Below, piece by piece: positions 1-7,292 of a stretch of 16,237 nt of DNA. This stretch comes from Deltaproteobacteria bacterium (lineage in GTDB: Bacteria; Desulfobacterota; GWC2-55-46; DRQE01). Made by a program: the position numbers and the translations under genes. Within the stretch, counting starts at the first letter, position 1, and every line of letters begins with the position of its first letter. A model generated the notes under the pieces. That model did not search any database. It was not told where the DNA came from and worked only from the letters and a program-made list of their open reading frames with translations. Location: NCBI GenBank assembly GCA_030636245.1, contig DAOVXI010000014.1, forward strand, positions 1 through 16,237, written 5' to 3'.

Positions 1-54
1 ATAATAAGGTTTTTTATACTTATATCGAGCCATAAAGAACAAGAGCTAAACTGA
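1..54 (+). CDS. Possible C-terminal end of a gene upstream of mrdA (MreD candidate, partial)
   Basis: Frame 1 is open from the window edge to a TGA at 52-54. It encodes about 17 residues, hydrophobic first (IIRFFILIS) and then charged (SHKEQELN). This would suit the end of a last membrane helix followed by a cytoplasmic tail. The gene directly before mrdA is very often mreD, which is the only reason to suggest that identity. Frame 3 is also open, to a TAA at 33-35, so the frame is not certain. Too little is visible to call a function. Confidence 0.22.
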   Translation: MIRFFILISSHKEQELN

Positions 55-70
55 AAAGAAAGAACTAGCA

Positions 71-1954
71 ATGGCGTACTTTAAAGATAAGGAACCTACT
101 GAGCTTAAAGCAAAGGCCGTATTCGCTATCGCAGTAATTGCGCTTATATTCTCACTGCTGACGTTCAGGATATGGTATCTGCAGATAGTTAAAGGCTCAT
201 ACTATAAAGACCTATCTGAAGGGAACAGAATAAGGCTAACAGCCATCTCCGCGCCAAGAGGATTGATACTTGACACAAAGGGTAACCTGCTTGCCGAGAA
301 CACACCGGGCTTTGACCTCTATATAGTGCCGGAGGACATTACCCACCTTGAAAAAACAACACATGAGATAACAAGGCTTATAAATATTGACATCGACCTT
401 ATCGATGAAAAACTTAAGGCATCAAAACGACGCCCCAGGTTCCAACCTGTAAAGATCAAAGAGAACCTTAGCTGGGAAGAAGCGGCAAAGATATCCGCCT
501 ACACCTATGAACTGCCCGGAGTAATACTTCACGTCGGACCAAAGAGGGTCTATCCATACACTTTTGCAACGGCTCACCTTCTGGGATACATGGGAGAGAT
601 AAACGAAAATGAGCTAAGAGAACTCTCCACATCCACGGGAGCTCCGTATAAATCAGATGACCTTATTGGTCAGTACGGAATTGAGGTGCTGCTTGAACAT
701 GAGCTCAAGGGTATTGACGGTGGACGACAAATTGAGGTAGATGTAAGGGGACGTGAGATCCGCTCACTTAAGTCAATACCCTCAAAGCCCGGCAACAACG
801 TTGTACTGACGATAGACCTAAAGACTCAACTCACGGCATGGGACGCTATGGTGGGAAAAGTCGGTGCTGTTGTGGCCATAGACCCCAGGAACGGCAAGAT
901 ACTTGCCATGGTCAGCTCCCCTTCATTTGACCCCAATGAATTCTCAGTCGGCGTGTCAGAGAATTACTGGAAAGAGATACTCAGGAATCCTCTCGATGTT
1001 ATGATGAACAGGACCATTCAGGGCCAGTACCCTCCTGCTTCAACTTTTAAGATAGTAACAGCCGCGGCCGCACTTGAAGAAGGCGTTATAACCCCACAGA
1101 CAAAGATAAAATCGGGCGGACAGTTCAAGCTCAACAGGCATATATTCAGGGACTGGAAGGCCTCCGGTCATGGTAAGATCAACGTGACCGAAGCTATCAT
1201 AGAGAGTGCCGACACTTTTTTCTATCAGGTAGGACTAAAAACAGGGATGTCAACGATAGCCGAGTATGCCAAACACTTCGGCTTTGGTGACATTACTGAT
1301 GTCGGATTAAAAAATGAGAAGTACGGCCTTGTCCCCACAGCCGAATGGAAAAAAGCACGTTACGGTACAAGCTGGTATGACGGAGAGACGGTAACAGCTG
1401 CTGTAGGACAAAGCTACCTTCTAACCACCCCGCTCCAGCTTCTGAACGCATACGCGGCAATTGCCAACGGCGGCACGATCTACAAACCAAGCCTGGTTGA
1501 ACGAGTAGTCGGATATGATGACGAGACCATCCTTGACTTTGAAGCGGAGATAAAGGGCTCCCTGCCTTTAAGTGAAGAAAACATTGAGATCATCAGAAAC
1601 GGTCTTCGTGGCGTCATCTCGCATGAAGACGGCACCGCACGGTGGATAAACATCCCTGAGCTCAAGATAGCCGGAAAAACAGGCACGGCACAGGTTGTCA
1701 GAATGAAAGAGCGTTCAAAAGACATTGAAGACCAACCATACAAGTTAAGGGACCACGCACTTTTTGTGGGCTTTGCCCCTTATGACAACCCGATCATAGC
1801 TGTTGCCGTCATAGTTGAACACGGGGGCTTCGGTTCAACAACAGCCGCACCCATAGCACGAGATGTTATTAAAACATACATAGAGAATAACCAGGAGTTA
1901 CTGCTAAAAGAAGTTCCTGATGAAAAAGAAACCGAAGTGCCGGAGAAACCATGA
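71..1954 (+). CDS. mrdA: Penicillin-binding protein 2, elongasome peptidoglycan transpeptidase
   Basis: Class B penicillin-binding protein that cross-links peptidoglycan during side-wall elongation, working with the RodA glycosyltransferase. The 627-aa product has a short cytoplasmic N-terminus and one membrane anchor at about residues 16-40. A dimerisation/pedestal region follows at about 55-240 (the family APRG motif is at 61-64), then the transpeptidase domain from about 260 to 600. All catalytic motifs are visible: SxxK as S324-T-F-K327, the second motif as S379-A-D381 (the SxD form usual in PBP2), and K536-T-G538. The tail after residue 608 is rich in Glu, Pro and Lys and is probably disordered. 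Length is normal for the family. The ATG at 71 has only an A-rich, G-poor upstream region (AAAGAAAG), so its ribosome site is weak. Its TGA overlaps the rodA ATG as ATGA, which suggests translational coupling. Confidence 0.96.
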   Translation: MAYFKDKEPTELKAKAVFAIAVIALIFSLLTFRIWYLQIVKGSYYKDLSEGNRIRLTAISAPRGLILDTKGNLLAENTPGFDLYIVPEDITHLEKTTHEITRLINIDIDLIDEKLKASKRRPRFQPVKIKENLSWEEAAKISAYTYELPGVILHVGPKRVYPYTFATAHLLGYMGEINENELRELSTSTGAPYKSDDLIGQYGIEVLLEHELKGIDGGRQIEVDVRGREIRSLKSIPSKPGNNVVLTIDLKTQLTAWDAMVGKVGAVVAIDPRNGKILAMVSSPSFDPNEFSVGVSENYWKEILRNPLDVMMNRTIQGQYPPASTFKIVTAAAALEEGVITPQTKIKSGGQFKLNRHIFRDWKASGHGKINVTEAIIESADTFFYQVGLKTGMSTIAEYAKHFGFGDITDVGLKNEKYGLVPTAEWKKARYGTSWYDGETVTAAVGQSYLLTTPLQLLNAYAAIANGGTIYKPSLVERVVGYDDETILDFEAEIKGSLPLSEENIEIIRNGLRGVISHEDGTARWINIPELKIAGKTGTAQVVRMKERSKDIEDQPYKLRDHALFVGFAPYDNPIIAVAVIVEHGGFGSTTAAPIARDVIKTYIENNQELLLKEVPDEKETEVPEKP

Positions 1955-3045
1955 TAGATAAACGTCAAATAATGCAAACCGACATGCTGCTGCTTGGAGC
2001 CATGATCTGTCTTTCCGTCATAGGTGTTGTCGCCATATACAGTGCCACATTCGCTCAAGGGCCCTACTATAGTACCAGGCAACTCTACTGGCTTCTTTTC
2101 GGGTTGATCGTCATCATCCCGATCATTATTATTGACTACATGGTATACGAACGCTTGGCATACGTTATCTACGCCTTATGCATCATAACCCTTGTAGCTG
2201 TCCTTATAATAGGACACAAGGTCGGAGGAGCACAGAGATGGATCAACCTCGGCTTCGCTTCCTTTCAGCCCTCCGAGTTCGCTAAGATCGCATTCACGTT
2301 AGCGCTTGCCAGATACTTAAGCTTAAGACCTCCGGTGCACGGCGGAATGGGACTACGTCAACTCGTAGTGCCGGGCTTGATCATGGTAGTACCCTTTTTG
2401 CTTATCGCCAAAGAACCGGATCTCGGCACAGGGCTTATTTTTGTATTTATATTCTGCTCAATGATGATCATAAACAAGATCAGGCTCAAAACTATAATAA
2501 TAATATTTTTTGGACTTGCGGCCATGTTCCCTCTTGCCTGGATGCAGCTTAAAGGGTATCAGCAAGCACGGCTCCTGAGCTTCATAGACCCCTCACGTGA
2601 CCCTCTCGGCTCTGGTTACCACCTGCACCAATCAAAGATAGCCATAGGCTCAGGGGGGCTCTTCGGCACAGGCTTTACGGAAAGTAAACAGGCAAGCCTG
2701 AGGTTTCTACCTGAGCACCACACGGACTTCATATTTCCGGTACTTGCCGAAGAATGGGGACTTATCGGCTCTTTTGTGGTACTCGCCCTTTTTCAGATAT
2801 TTATTATGCGAGGTATAAACGCCGCTCTGAACGCAAAGGACAGATTCGGTTTTCTCTTGGCATTTGGGCTAACATCCATGATATTCTGGCACATGTCCAT
2901 AAACATCGCGATGGTCACAGGATTATTACCGGTTGTCGGGGTGCCCCTGCCTTTTCTTAGCTACGGCGGGTCATTTCTATTAACCACATTAATATCTTCT
3001 GCGCTCATTATAAACATCAGCATGAGAAAGTATATATTGGGGTAA
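1951..3045 (+). CDS. rodA: RodA, SEDS-family peptidoglycan glycosyltransferase
   Basis: Integral membrane glycosyltransferase of the SEDS family (RodA/FtsW/SpoVE) that polymerises lipid II into glycan strands for cell elongation. The 364-aa product is hydrophobic with about ten likely membrane helices. Family motifs are clear: the GGAQRWI and QPSEFAK segments (residues 92-112), KEPDLGTG (154-161), the large extracellular loop with FLPEHHTDFIF (252-262), and VPLPFLSYGGS (331-341). D259 in that loop aligns with the catalytic aspartate of the family. The region GYHLHQSKIAIGSGG just before it is also typical. Pairing with PBP2 marks it as RodA rather than FtsW. A GGAG at 1942-1945 lies 5 nt before the ATG, inside the end of mrdA. 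The pgpA start follows 2 nt after the stop. Confidence 0.96.
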   Translation: MIDKRQIMQTDMLLLGAMICLSVIGVVAIYSATFAQGPYYSTRQLYWLLFGLIVIIPIIIIDYMVYERLAYVIYALCIITLVAVLIIGHKVGGAQRWINLGFASFQPSEFAKIAFTLALARYLSLRPPVHGGMGLRQLVVPGLIMVVPFLLIAKEPDLGTGLIFVFIFCSMMIINKIRLKTIIIIFFGLAAMFPLAWMQLKGYQQARLLSFIDPSRDPLGSGYHLHQSKIAIGSGGLFGTGFTESKQASLRFLPEHHTDFIFPVLAEEWGLIGSFVVLALFQIFIMRGINAALNAKDRFGFLLAFGLTSMIFWHMSINIAMVTGLLPVVGVPLPFLSYGGSFLLTTLISSALIINISMRKYILG

Positions 3046-3047
3046 AA

Positions 3048-3503
3048 ATGTTAAGAAAATTAAGTGTTTTCATAGCCACAGGCACATACTCCGGTCTTAT
3101 CCCCATCATGCCGGGAACGATGGGAACCCTATGCTGGGGCATACCGCTTGCGTATGCTCTCTCAAAGCTACCTACGCCACACTGGGCCGTAGCCTTTGTG
3201 GTTTTCACCGCCTTTTCCATGATTATCTCGCATGAAGCGGTCAAAAGTTTTAAGAAAAAAGACCCCGGTGCGATCGTTATTGACGAGGTAGCAGGATTTG
3301 CTCTGGCATTTTTTCTTATCCCCTTCACGGTGGTCAACTGCATAATAGTCTTTATTCTTTTCAGGTTTTTTGATATCCTAAAGCCTCCACCGATCAAGTT
3401 TTTCGAGAGACTTCCCGGTGGCATTGGTATAGTTGCAGATGACCTGATCGCCGGGATCTTAGCAAACCTGGTAACTCATGGTATTTTAAGGTATATTCTA
3501 TGA
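3048..3503 (+). CDS. pgpA: Phosphatidylglycerophosphatase A
   Basis: Membrane enzyme that removes the phosphate from phosphatidylglycerol phosphate to give phosphatidylglycerol, the last step of that lipid's synthesis. The 151-aa product has the full PgpA signature. It starts with the segment SGLIPIMPGTMGTL (15-28), then D79-E80-V-A-G, then R106-F-F-D-I-L-K-P (106-113), and ends with GGIGIVADDLIAG (124-136) containing D131 and D132. These acidic residues are the metal-binding and catalytic set known for the family. Three or four hydrophobic helices surround them. GGGG at 3039-3042, inside the rodA end, is a plausible ribosome site 5 nt before the ATG. The TGA overlaps the next gene's ATG. Length is close to the usual 155-170 aa. 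Confidence 0.94.
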   Translation: MLRKLSVFIATGTYSGLIPIMPGTMGTLCWGIPLAYALSKLPTPHWAVAFVVFTAFSMIISHEAVKSFKKKDPGAIVIDEVAGFALAFFLIPFTVVNCIIVFILFRFFDILKPPPIKFFERLPGGIGIVADDLIAGILANLVTHGILRYIL

Positions 3504-3988
3504 GCAAGGATCAAACAATAGCGCTCATTGAAACGCTTAAGGAAAAGGGGCTTACACTTGCACTCGCCGAGTCATGCACCGGAGGAATTACAGGAGCACT
3601 TATAACAGAGATCCCCGATGTCTCCGCTTGCTACATGGGCGGAATAATCGCATACCGAAATGAAGTAAAAATAAAACTTCTAAAGGTCACAGAGGAAACA
3701 CTTAAGCAGTACGGCGCAGTCTCAAGCAAAACGGCCCAAGAGATGGCCATAGGGGTAAAAGATGCCCTTGGTTCAGATATAGGTGCATCAATAACAGGAA
3801 TAGCCGGGCCCGGAGGCGGAACAGAGGATAAACCTATAGGCACGGTATACATCGCAATAACCGACGGTAAAAGAGATGTCTCCATGAAACTCCCTCTTGA
3901 ACACGATAAAGAACAAACAAGAAACACTATAAGAAACGACTCGGCAAAGATGCTAATAGAGGCGATAAGAAACTTTATCCGTGAGTAA
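3500..3988 (+). CDS. pncC: Nicotinamide-nucleotide amidase (stand-alone CinA C-terminal domain)
   Basis: NMN deamidase of the CinA C-terminal family. It converts nicotinamide mononucleotide to nicotinate mononucleotide plus ammonia, recycling NMN released for example by NAD-dependent DNA ligase. The 162-aa product is the amidase domain alone, without the N-terminal molybdopterin-binding-like (COG1058) domain of full-length CinA. Visible motifs are A23-E-S-C-T-G-G29 with the conserved active-site Ser25, GGIIAYRNEVKIKLL (47-61), and ITGIAGPGGGTEDKPIGTV (98-116). The ATG overlaps the pgpA stop (ATGA), and AAGG at 3489-3492 is the likely ribosome site. Many bacteria keep this gene just ahead of recA, as here with only thpR between. 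It may also be labelled cinA or ygaD. Confidence 0.93.
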   Translation: MSKDQTIALIETLKEKGLTLALAESCTGGITGALITEIPDVSACYMGGIIAYRNEVKIKLLKVTEETLKQYGAVSSKTAQEMAIGVKDALGSDIGASITGIAGPGGGTEDKPIGTVYIAITDGKRDVSMKLPLEHDKEQTRNTIRNDSAKMLIEAIRNFIRE

Positions 3989-4562
3989 GCAAGGTAAGAT
4001 CAGGGCATTTATAGCCATTGAGCTGCCCGCAGCCATAAAAGATGCCTTAAGCAGCGCTCAGGAACTTTTAAGATCCGAGCTAACAGGGCATACGGGGCTT
4101 TCATGGACAAAAATAGAGACGATACACTTAACGCTTCAGTTCCTTGGAGATATAGACCAGGGCAAGACAGATGACATCGCCGACGTTCTTGATGATGTCG
4201 CAAAACAAGTACACCCCTTTACTCTTGGAACGACTGAGATAGGGGCGTTCCCCTCCCTTAAAAGACCAAGGGTCATATGGGCGGGACTCAACACCTCAAA
4301 TGAACTTGCAGAGCTCAAAGACTTGATCGATGATGGCCTTGTAAAACTTGGCTTTGAAAAAGAAGAGAGAAGCTTTAAACCGCACCTCACAATTTGCAGA
4401 GTAAAGGCCCTTTCATCAAGAAGAGCAGCTGCAAAGGCAATACAAAGCGGTCTAAAGTTAGAAAAAAATGAGTTTAAAGTAAATGAGTTCTCGCTTTTCA
4501 GAAGCATACTAAAAAAAGGCGGGGCAGAACACTTAGTATTAAAAAGTTTTTTATTAACATAA
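3981..4562 (+). CDS. thpR: RNA 2',3'-cyclic phosphodiesterase (2'-5' RNA ligase family)
   Basis: Member of the 2H phosphoesterase superfamily. Bacterial ThpR hydrolyses 2',3'-cyclic phosphate RNA ends to 2'-phosphates and was first described as a tRNA 2'-5' ligase. The two catalytic HxTx motifs are H49-L-T-L52 and H135-L-T-I138, in the expected two-lobed arrangement. The N-terminal strand IRAFIAIELP (7-16) and the segment KRPRVIWAGL (94-103) are also typical. Length (193 aa) is normal. The chosen start is the GTG at 3981, which overlaps the end of pncC by 8 bp. There is no strong ribosome site, only weak purine-rich AAGAAA, so expression probably depends on translation of pncC. Its cellular role is poorly known across bacteria. 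Confidence 0.92.
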   Translation: MSKQGKIRAFIAIELPAAIKDALSSAQELLRSELTGHTGLSWTKIETIHLTLQFLGDIDQGKTDDIADVLDDVAKQVHPFTLGTTEIGAFPSLKRPRVIWAGLNTSNELAELKDLIDDGLVKLGFEKEERSFKPHLTICRVKALSSRRAAAKAIQSGLKLEKNEFKVNEFSLFRSILKKGGAEHLVLKSFLLT

Positions 4563-4571
4563 GGTTCTCTT

Positions 4572-4581
4572 GAAAGGAGGT
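4572..4581 (+). promoter_or_regulatory. Strong ribosome binding site of recA
   Basis: GAAAGGAGGT lies 5 nt before the recA GTG. It is close to a full match to the anti-Shine-Dalgarno sequence and the strongest site in the left block. It supports the GTG at 4586 as the true start and suggests that RecA is translated more heavily than its operon neighbours. Confidence 0.85.
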
Positions 4582-4585
4582 CCAA

Positions 4586-5653
4586 GTGGCAGCTAAACAA
4601 AGCGCGGCTTCGGATAAGACAACAGATAAAGGCTCGGCAAAGAACAAGGCCATAGAGCTTGCGATAACCCAGATAGAAAAACAGTTCGGCAAGGGCTCGA
4701 TAATGAGGCTCGGCAAAGACAGGGAGATTCAAAAGATACCTACCATATCTACCGGCTCCCCTGCTCTTGACTTAGCTCTTGGCATAGGCGGTGTTCCCAG
4801 AGGAAGGGTCGTAGAGGTATTCGGACCTGAAAGCTCTGGCAAGACCACCCTGACGCTACACATCGCGGCTCAGGCTCAAAAAGTTGGCGGAACGGTTGCC
4901 TTTATAGATGCTGAACACGCACTCGACCTTGAGTACGCAAAAAAGCTCGGCGTTAATGCTGACGATCTCCTGCTATCCCAACCGGACACAGGCGAGCAGG
5001 CCCTTGAGATAACCGACATGCTGGTACGCAGCGGTGCGGTAGACCTTATTGTAATTGACTCGGTCGCGGCTCTGGTGCCACGTGCCGAGATAGAAGGCGA
5101 GATGGGAGACTCCCACATGGGGCTACAGGCAAGGCTAATGAGCCAGGCCTTGAGGAAACTTACGGGAAACCTTAGCAAAAGCAAGACCTGTATGATCTTC
5201 ATAAACCAGATACGTCACAAGATAGGTGTTTTCTTTGGAAGTCCGGAGACAACTACCGGAGGCAACGCATTGAAGTTCTATTCTTCGATAAGAATGGATA
5301 TCCGCAGAATAGGCCAGATCAAATCAGGCGACAGCGTTATCGGTAACAGGACCAGAGTAAAAGTCGTAAAAAATAAGCTCGCCCCACCCTTCAGGGACGC
5401 AGAGTTTGATATAATATTTAATGAAGGAATATCAAAGGAGGGAGACCTTCTTGACCTCGGCGCATCCTGCGATGTCGTCGAGAAGAGCGGCTCATGGTAC
5501 TCTTACGGAGACGACAGACTCGGTCAGGGCAAAGAGGCCGCAAGAACTTACCTTAAAGAGAACCCCAAGGTAGCGGAAGAAATAGAGCAAAAGATCTTCG
5601 AAAACTTCGGAATAAACAAAAGTGATGCTATTGCAACTGAGGAGGAAAAATAG
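4586..5653 (+). CDS. recA: RecA recombinase
   Basis: ATP-dependent strand-exchange protein for homologous recombination; in SOS-competent bacteria it is also the coprotease for LexA cleavage. The 355-aa product has a normal layout: an N-terminal polymerisation helix (about 20-45), Walker A G80-P-E-S-S-G-K-T87, the segment FIDAEHALD (106-114), Walker B LIVIDSVAAL (154-163), the L1 region around EIEGEMGDSH (168-177), L2 (about 207-226), and a short acidic C-terminal tail. It starts at a GTG with a near-perfect ribosome site. The N-terminal arm is about 14 residues longer than in E. coli and rich in Ala, Lys and Ser. L2 differs from the usual form at three positions: H211, F216 and S219, which align with E. 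coli M197, M202 and N205. No recognised LexA box is visible in the short upstream region. Confidence 0.98.
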   Translation: MAAKQSAASDKTTDKGSAKNKAIELAITQIEKQFGKGSIMRLGKDREIQKIPTISTGSPALDLALGIGGVPRGRVVEVFGPESSGKTTLTLHIAAQAQKVGGTVAFIDAEHALDLEYAKKLGVNADDLLLSQPDTGEQALEITDMLVRSGAVDLIVIDSVAALVPRAEIEGEMGDSHMGLQARLMSQALRKLTGNLSKSKTCMIFINQIRHKIGVFFGSPETTTGGNALKFYSSIRMDIRRIGQIKSGDSVIGNRTRVKVVKNKLAPPFRDAEFDIIFNEGISKEGDLLDLGASCDVVEKSGSWYSYGDDRLGQGKEAARTYLKENPKVAEEIEQKIFENFGINKSDAIATEEEK

Positions 5654-5655
5654 AA

Positions 5656-6771
5656 ATGGCTATTGATCTAAGCGCTATACTAAATTTTGCCGTAAAGGAA
5701 AAAAGCTCTGACGTACACTTAAAGGCAGGGCTACCACCGATACTAAGAATATACGGCGCTCTTGTACCCATAAAAAATCATCCAAGGCTTGCGCCGGATG
5801 AGGTTGCTGAGTGCGCTCTCTCCCTTATGAACGACGTACAGCAGGATACATTTAAAACTAATCACCAGGTGGACATAGCTCATAGCGTCCCGGGGCTTGG
5901 AAGGTTCAGGGTCAACGTATTCCAGCAACGAGGTGCGGTCGGTATCGTATTGAGGGTCATTCCGATGCAGATCCAAAGCTTTGAAGAGCTGCATCTGCCC
6001 CCGGTCGTTGAAAAACTTTCCAGTGAGATGCGCGGACTTATCCTGGTAACAGGGATAACCGGAAGCGGTAAATCAACAACCCTTGCCACGATGTTGGATT
6101 ACATAAACAACAACCGTTCATGCAACATAGTTTCCGTTGAGGACCCTATTGAGTTCCTTCACAGAGACAAGAAAAGCATAATTAACCAACGTGAGATCGG
6201 TGTCGACACGAATAACTTCTCAGATGCCCTTAGAGGAGCTCTGAGGCAGGATCCTGACGTTATTATGGTCGGTGAGATGCGTGACATGGAGACGATCGAG
6301 ATAGCCATGACAGCTGCCGAGACAGGCCATCTTGTACTCTCAACCCTTCATACAATAGACGCAATGGAAACCATAAACCGTATTGTCTCCGTATTCCCTC
6401 CATACCAGCAAAAACAGGTTCGGATACAGCTGGCAGGCATAATAAAAGGGATCGTATCACAAAGACTTCTCGCCACACAGGATGGCAAAGGTCGGGTTCC
6501 GGCCGTTGAGGTCCTCGTTTCCACAGGTTTTGTTCGTGAATGTATTGAGGACAAGGAGAAAACCAAGGAGATCAAAGCAGCCATCGAGAAGGGTTACACA
6601 ACATACGGAATGCAGACATTTGACCAATCACTCATGAACTTGATGAACCAGGGCTTCATAACATATGAGGATGCCCTTCTACAGTCAAGCAACCCGGATG
6701 ACTTTGCCCTCAAGGTAAGCGGAGTGTCGGGAACAGACGATGCCGAATGGACCGGGGGCGGCGGCGAATAG
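5656..6771 (+). CDS. pilT: PilT-family type IV pilus retraction ATPase
   Basis: Hexameric secretion-type ATPase that depolymerises type IV pili for twitching motility. The 371-aa product has an N-terminal PAS-like domain (about 1-105, with SSDVHLKAGLPP at 17-28) and a RecA-like ATPase domain. Walker A is G133-I-T-G-S-G-K-S-T141. The Asp box is around VEDPIEF (161-167), Walker B is DPDVIMVGEMRD (199-210) with Glu207, and the His box is GHLVLSTLHT (224-233). The usual C-terminal AIRNLIRE motif is not present; the region reads FVRECIED (292-299), followed by EIKAAIEKG and GMQTFDQ. It ends with a Gly-rich tail, WTGGGGE. GGAGG at 5641-5645, inside the end of recA, serves as its ribosome site. A PilU-like or PilT-paralogue role is possible, because the accessory members of this family also diverge at that motif. 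Confidence 0.88.
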   Translation: MAIDLSAILNFAVKEKSSDVHLKAGLPPILRIYGALVPIKNHPRLAPDEVAECALSLMNDVQQDTFKTNHQVDIAHSVPGLGRFRVNVFQQRGAVGIVLRVIPMQIQSFEELHLPPVVEKLSSEMRGLILVTGITGSGKSTTLATMLDYINNNRSCNIVSVEDPIEFLHRDKKSIINQREIGVDTNNFSDALRGALRQDPDVIMVGEMRDMETIEIAMTAAETGHLVLSTLHTIDAMETINRIVSVFPPYQQKQVRIQLAGIIKGIVSQRLLATQDGKGRVPAVEVLVSTGFVRECIEDKEKTKEIKAAIEKGYTTYGMQTFDQSLMNLMNQGFITYEDALLQSSNPDDFALKVSGVSGTDDAEWTGGGGE

Positions 6772-6792
6772 TAAGTACCCCGTATAATAGAA

Positions 6793-7272
6793 GTGGTATC
6801 TCGAGACAAAGAAGAAAGATCAGAGACAGACAACGCCTTCAACTATTGCCTTAGGCTTTTATCTATAAGAGACAGAAGCCAATATGAACTCGAGATAAAA
6901 TTAAAAGACAAAGAGTTTGACCCAAGCATCGCCAACTCGGTTATCTCGGAACTTGCTAGATTAAGTTACATAGACGATGAAAAATACGCCTGTGAGCTTG
7001 CAAGGCTAAGACTTAAAAATAAAAAATGGGGCAAACGTCGTATATCCATGGATTTAAGGTCCCGTGGCATTGACAACGGGATCATCAATAAGGCCCTTAG
7101 CCTGATAGACGCTGATGATGAGCTAGCCGCAGCACATGAAGCACTAAGTAAATGGCTTAAAAAGAACAGAGTTGACAGAGACACACTAGATATAAAAAAT
7201 AAAACAAAGGCATACAGACACCTGAACTATAGAGGATTCAGCGGCGACATTATCAGAGAAGTCCTCTCATAA
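6793..7272 (+). CDS. recX: RecX, regulator of RecA
   Basis: Small helical protein that binds RecA filaments and limits their extension and activity. The 159-aa product follows the RecX pattern of three-helix repeats. The segment AFNYCLRLLSIRDRSQYEL (17-35) is the conserved start of the family, followed by LSYIDDEKYACELARLR (57-73) and WGKRRISMDLRSRGID (78-93). The start is a GTG at 6793. An in-frame TAA at 6772-6774 excludes anything further upstream, and the ribosome site is weak, so translation is probably modest. Family knowledge places recX next to recA, usually directly after it; here pilT lies between them, while alaS follows as it does in many proteobacteria. Confidence 0.9.
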   Translation: MVSRDKEERSETDNAFNYCLRLLSIRDRSQYELEIKLKDKEFDPSIANSVISELARLSYIDDEKYACELARLRLKNKKWGKRRISMDLRSRGIDNGIINKALSLIDADDELAAAHEALSKWLKKNRVDRDTLDIKNKTKAYRHLNYRGFSGDIIREVLS

Positions 7273-7292
7273 CAAGCACATACCTAATAACT

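Noticed and set aside
4563..4577. GGTTCTCTTGAAAGG near recA as a LexA operator
   Set aside because: Only a half-site resembles the Geobacter-type motif; the second half does not match, and the segment overlaps the ribosome site.
4136..4732. A 198-codon open frame on the - strand across thpR and the start of recA
   Set aside because: It is antisense to two clearly identified genes, has no family-like motifs, and its composition mirrors their codon pattern.
6783..6788. TATAAT just before recX as a -10 box
   Set aside because: No -35-like hexamer lies 16-18 bp upstream (the region is GC-rich pilT tail), and it is too close to the recX start for a normal leader.
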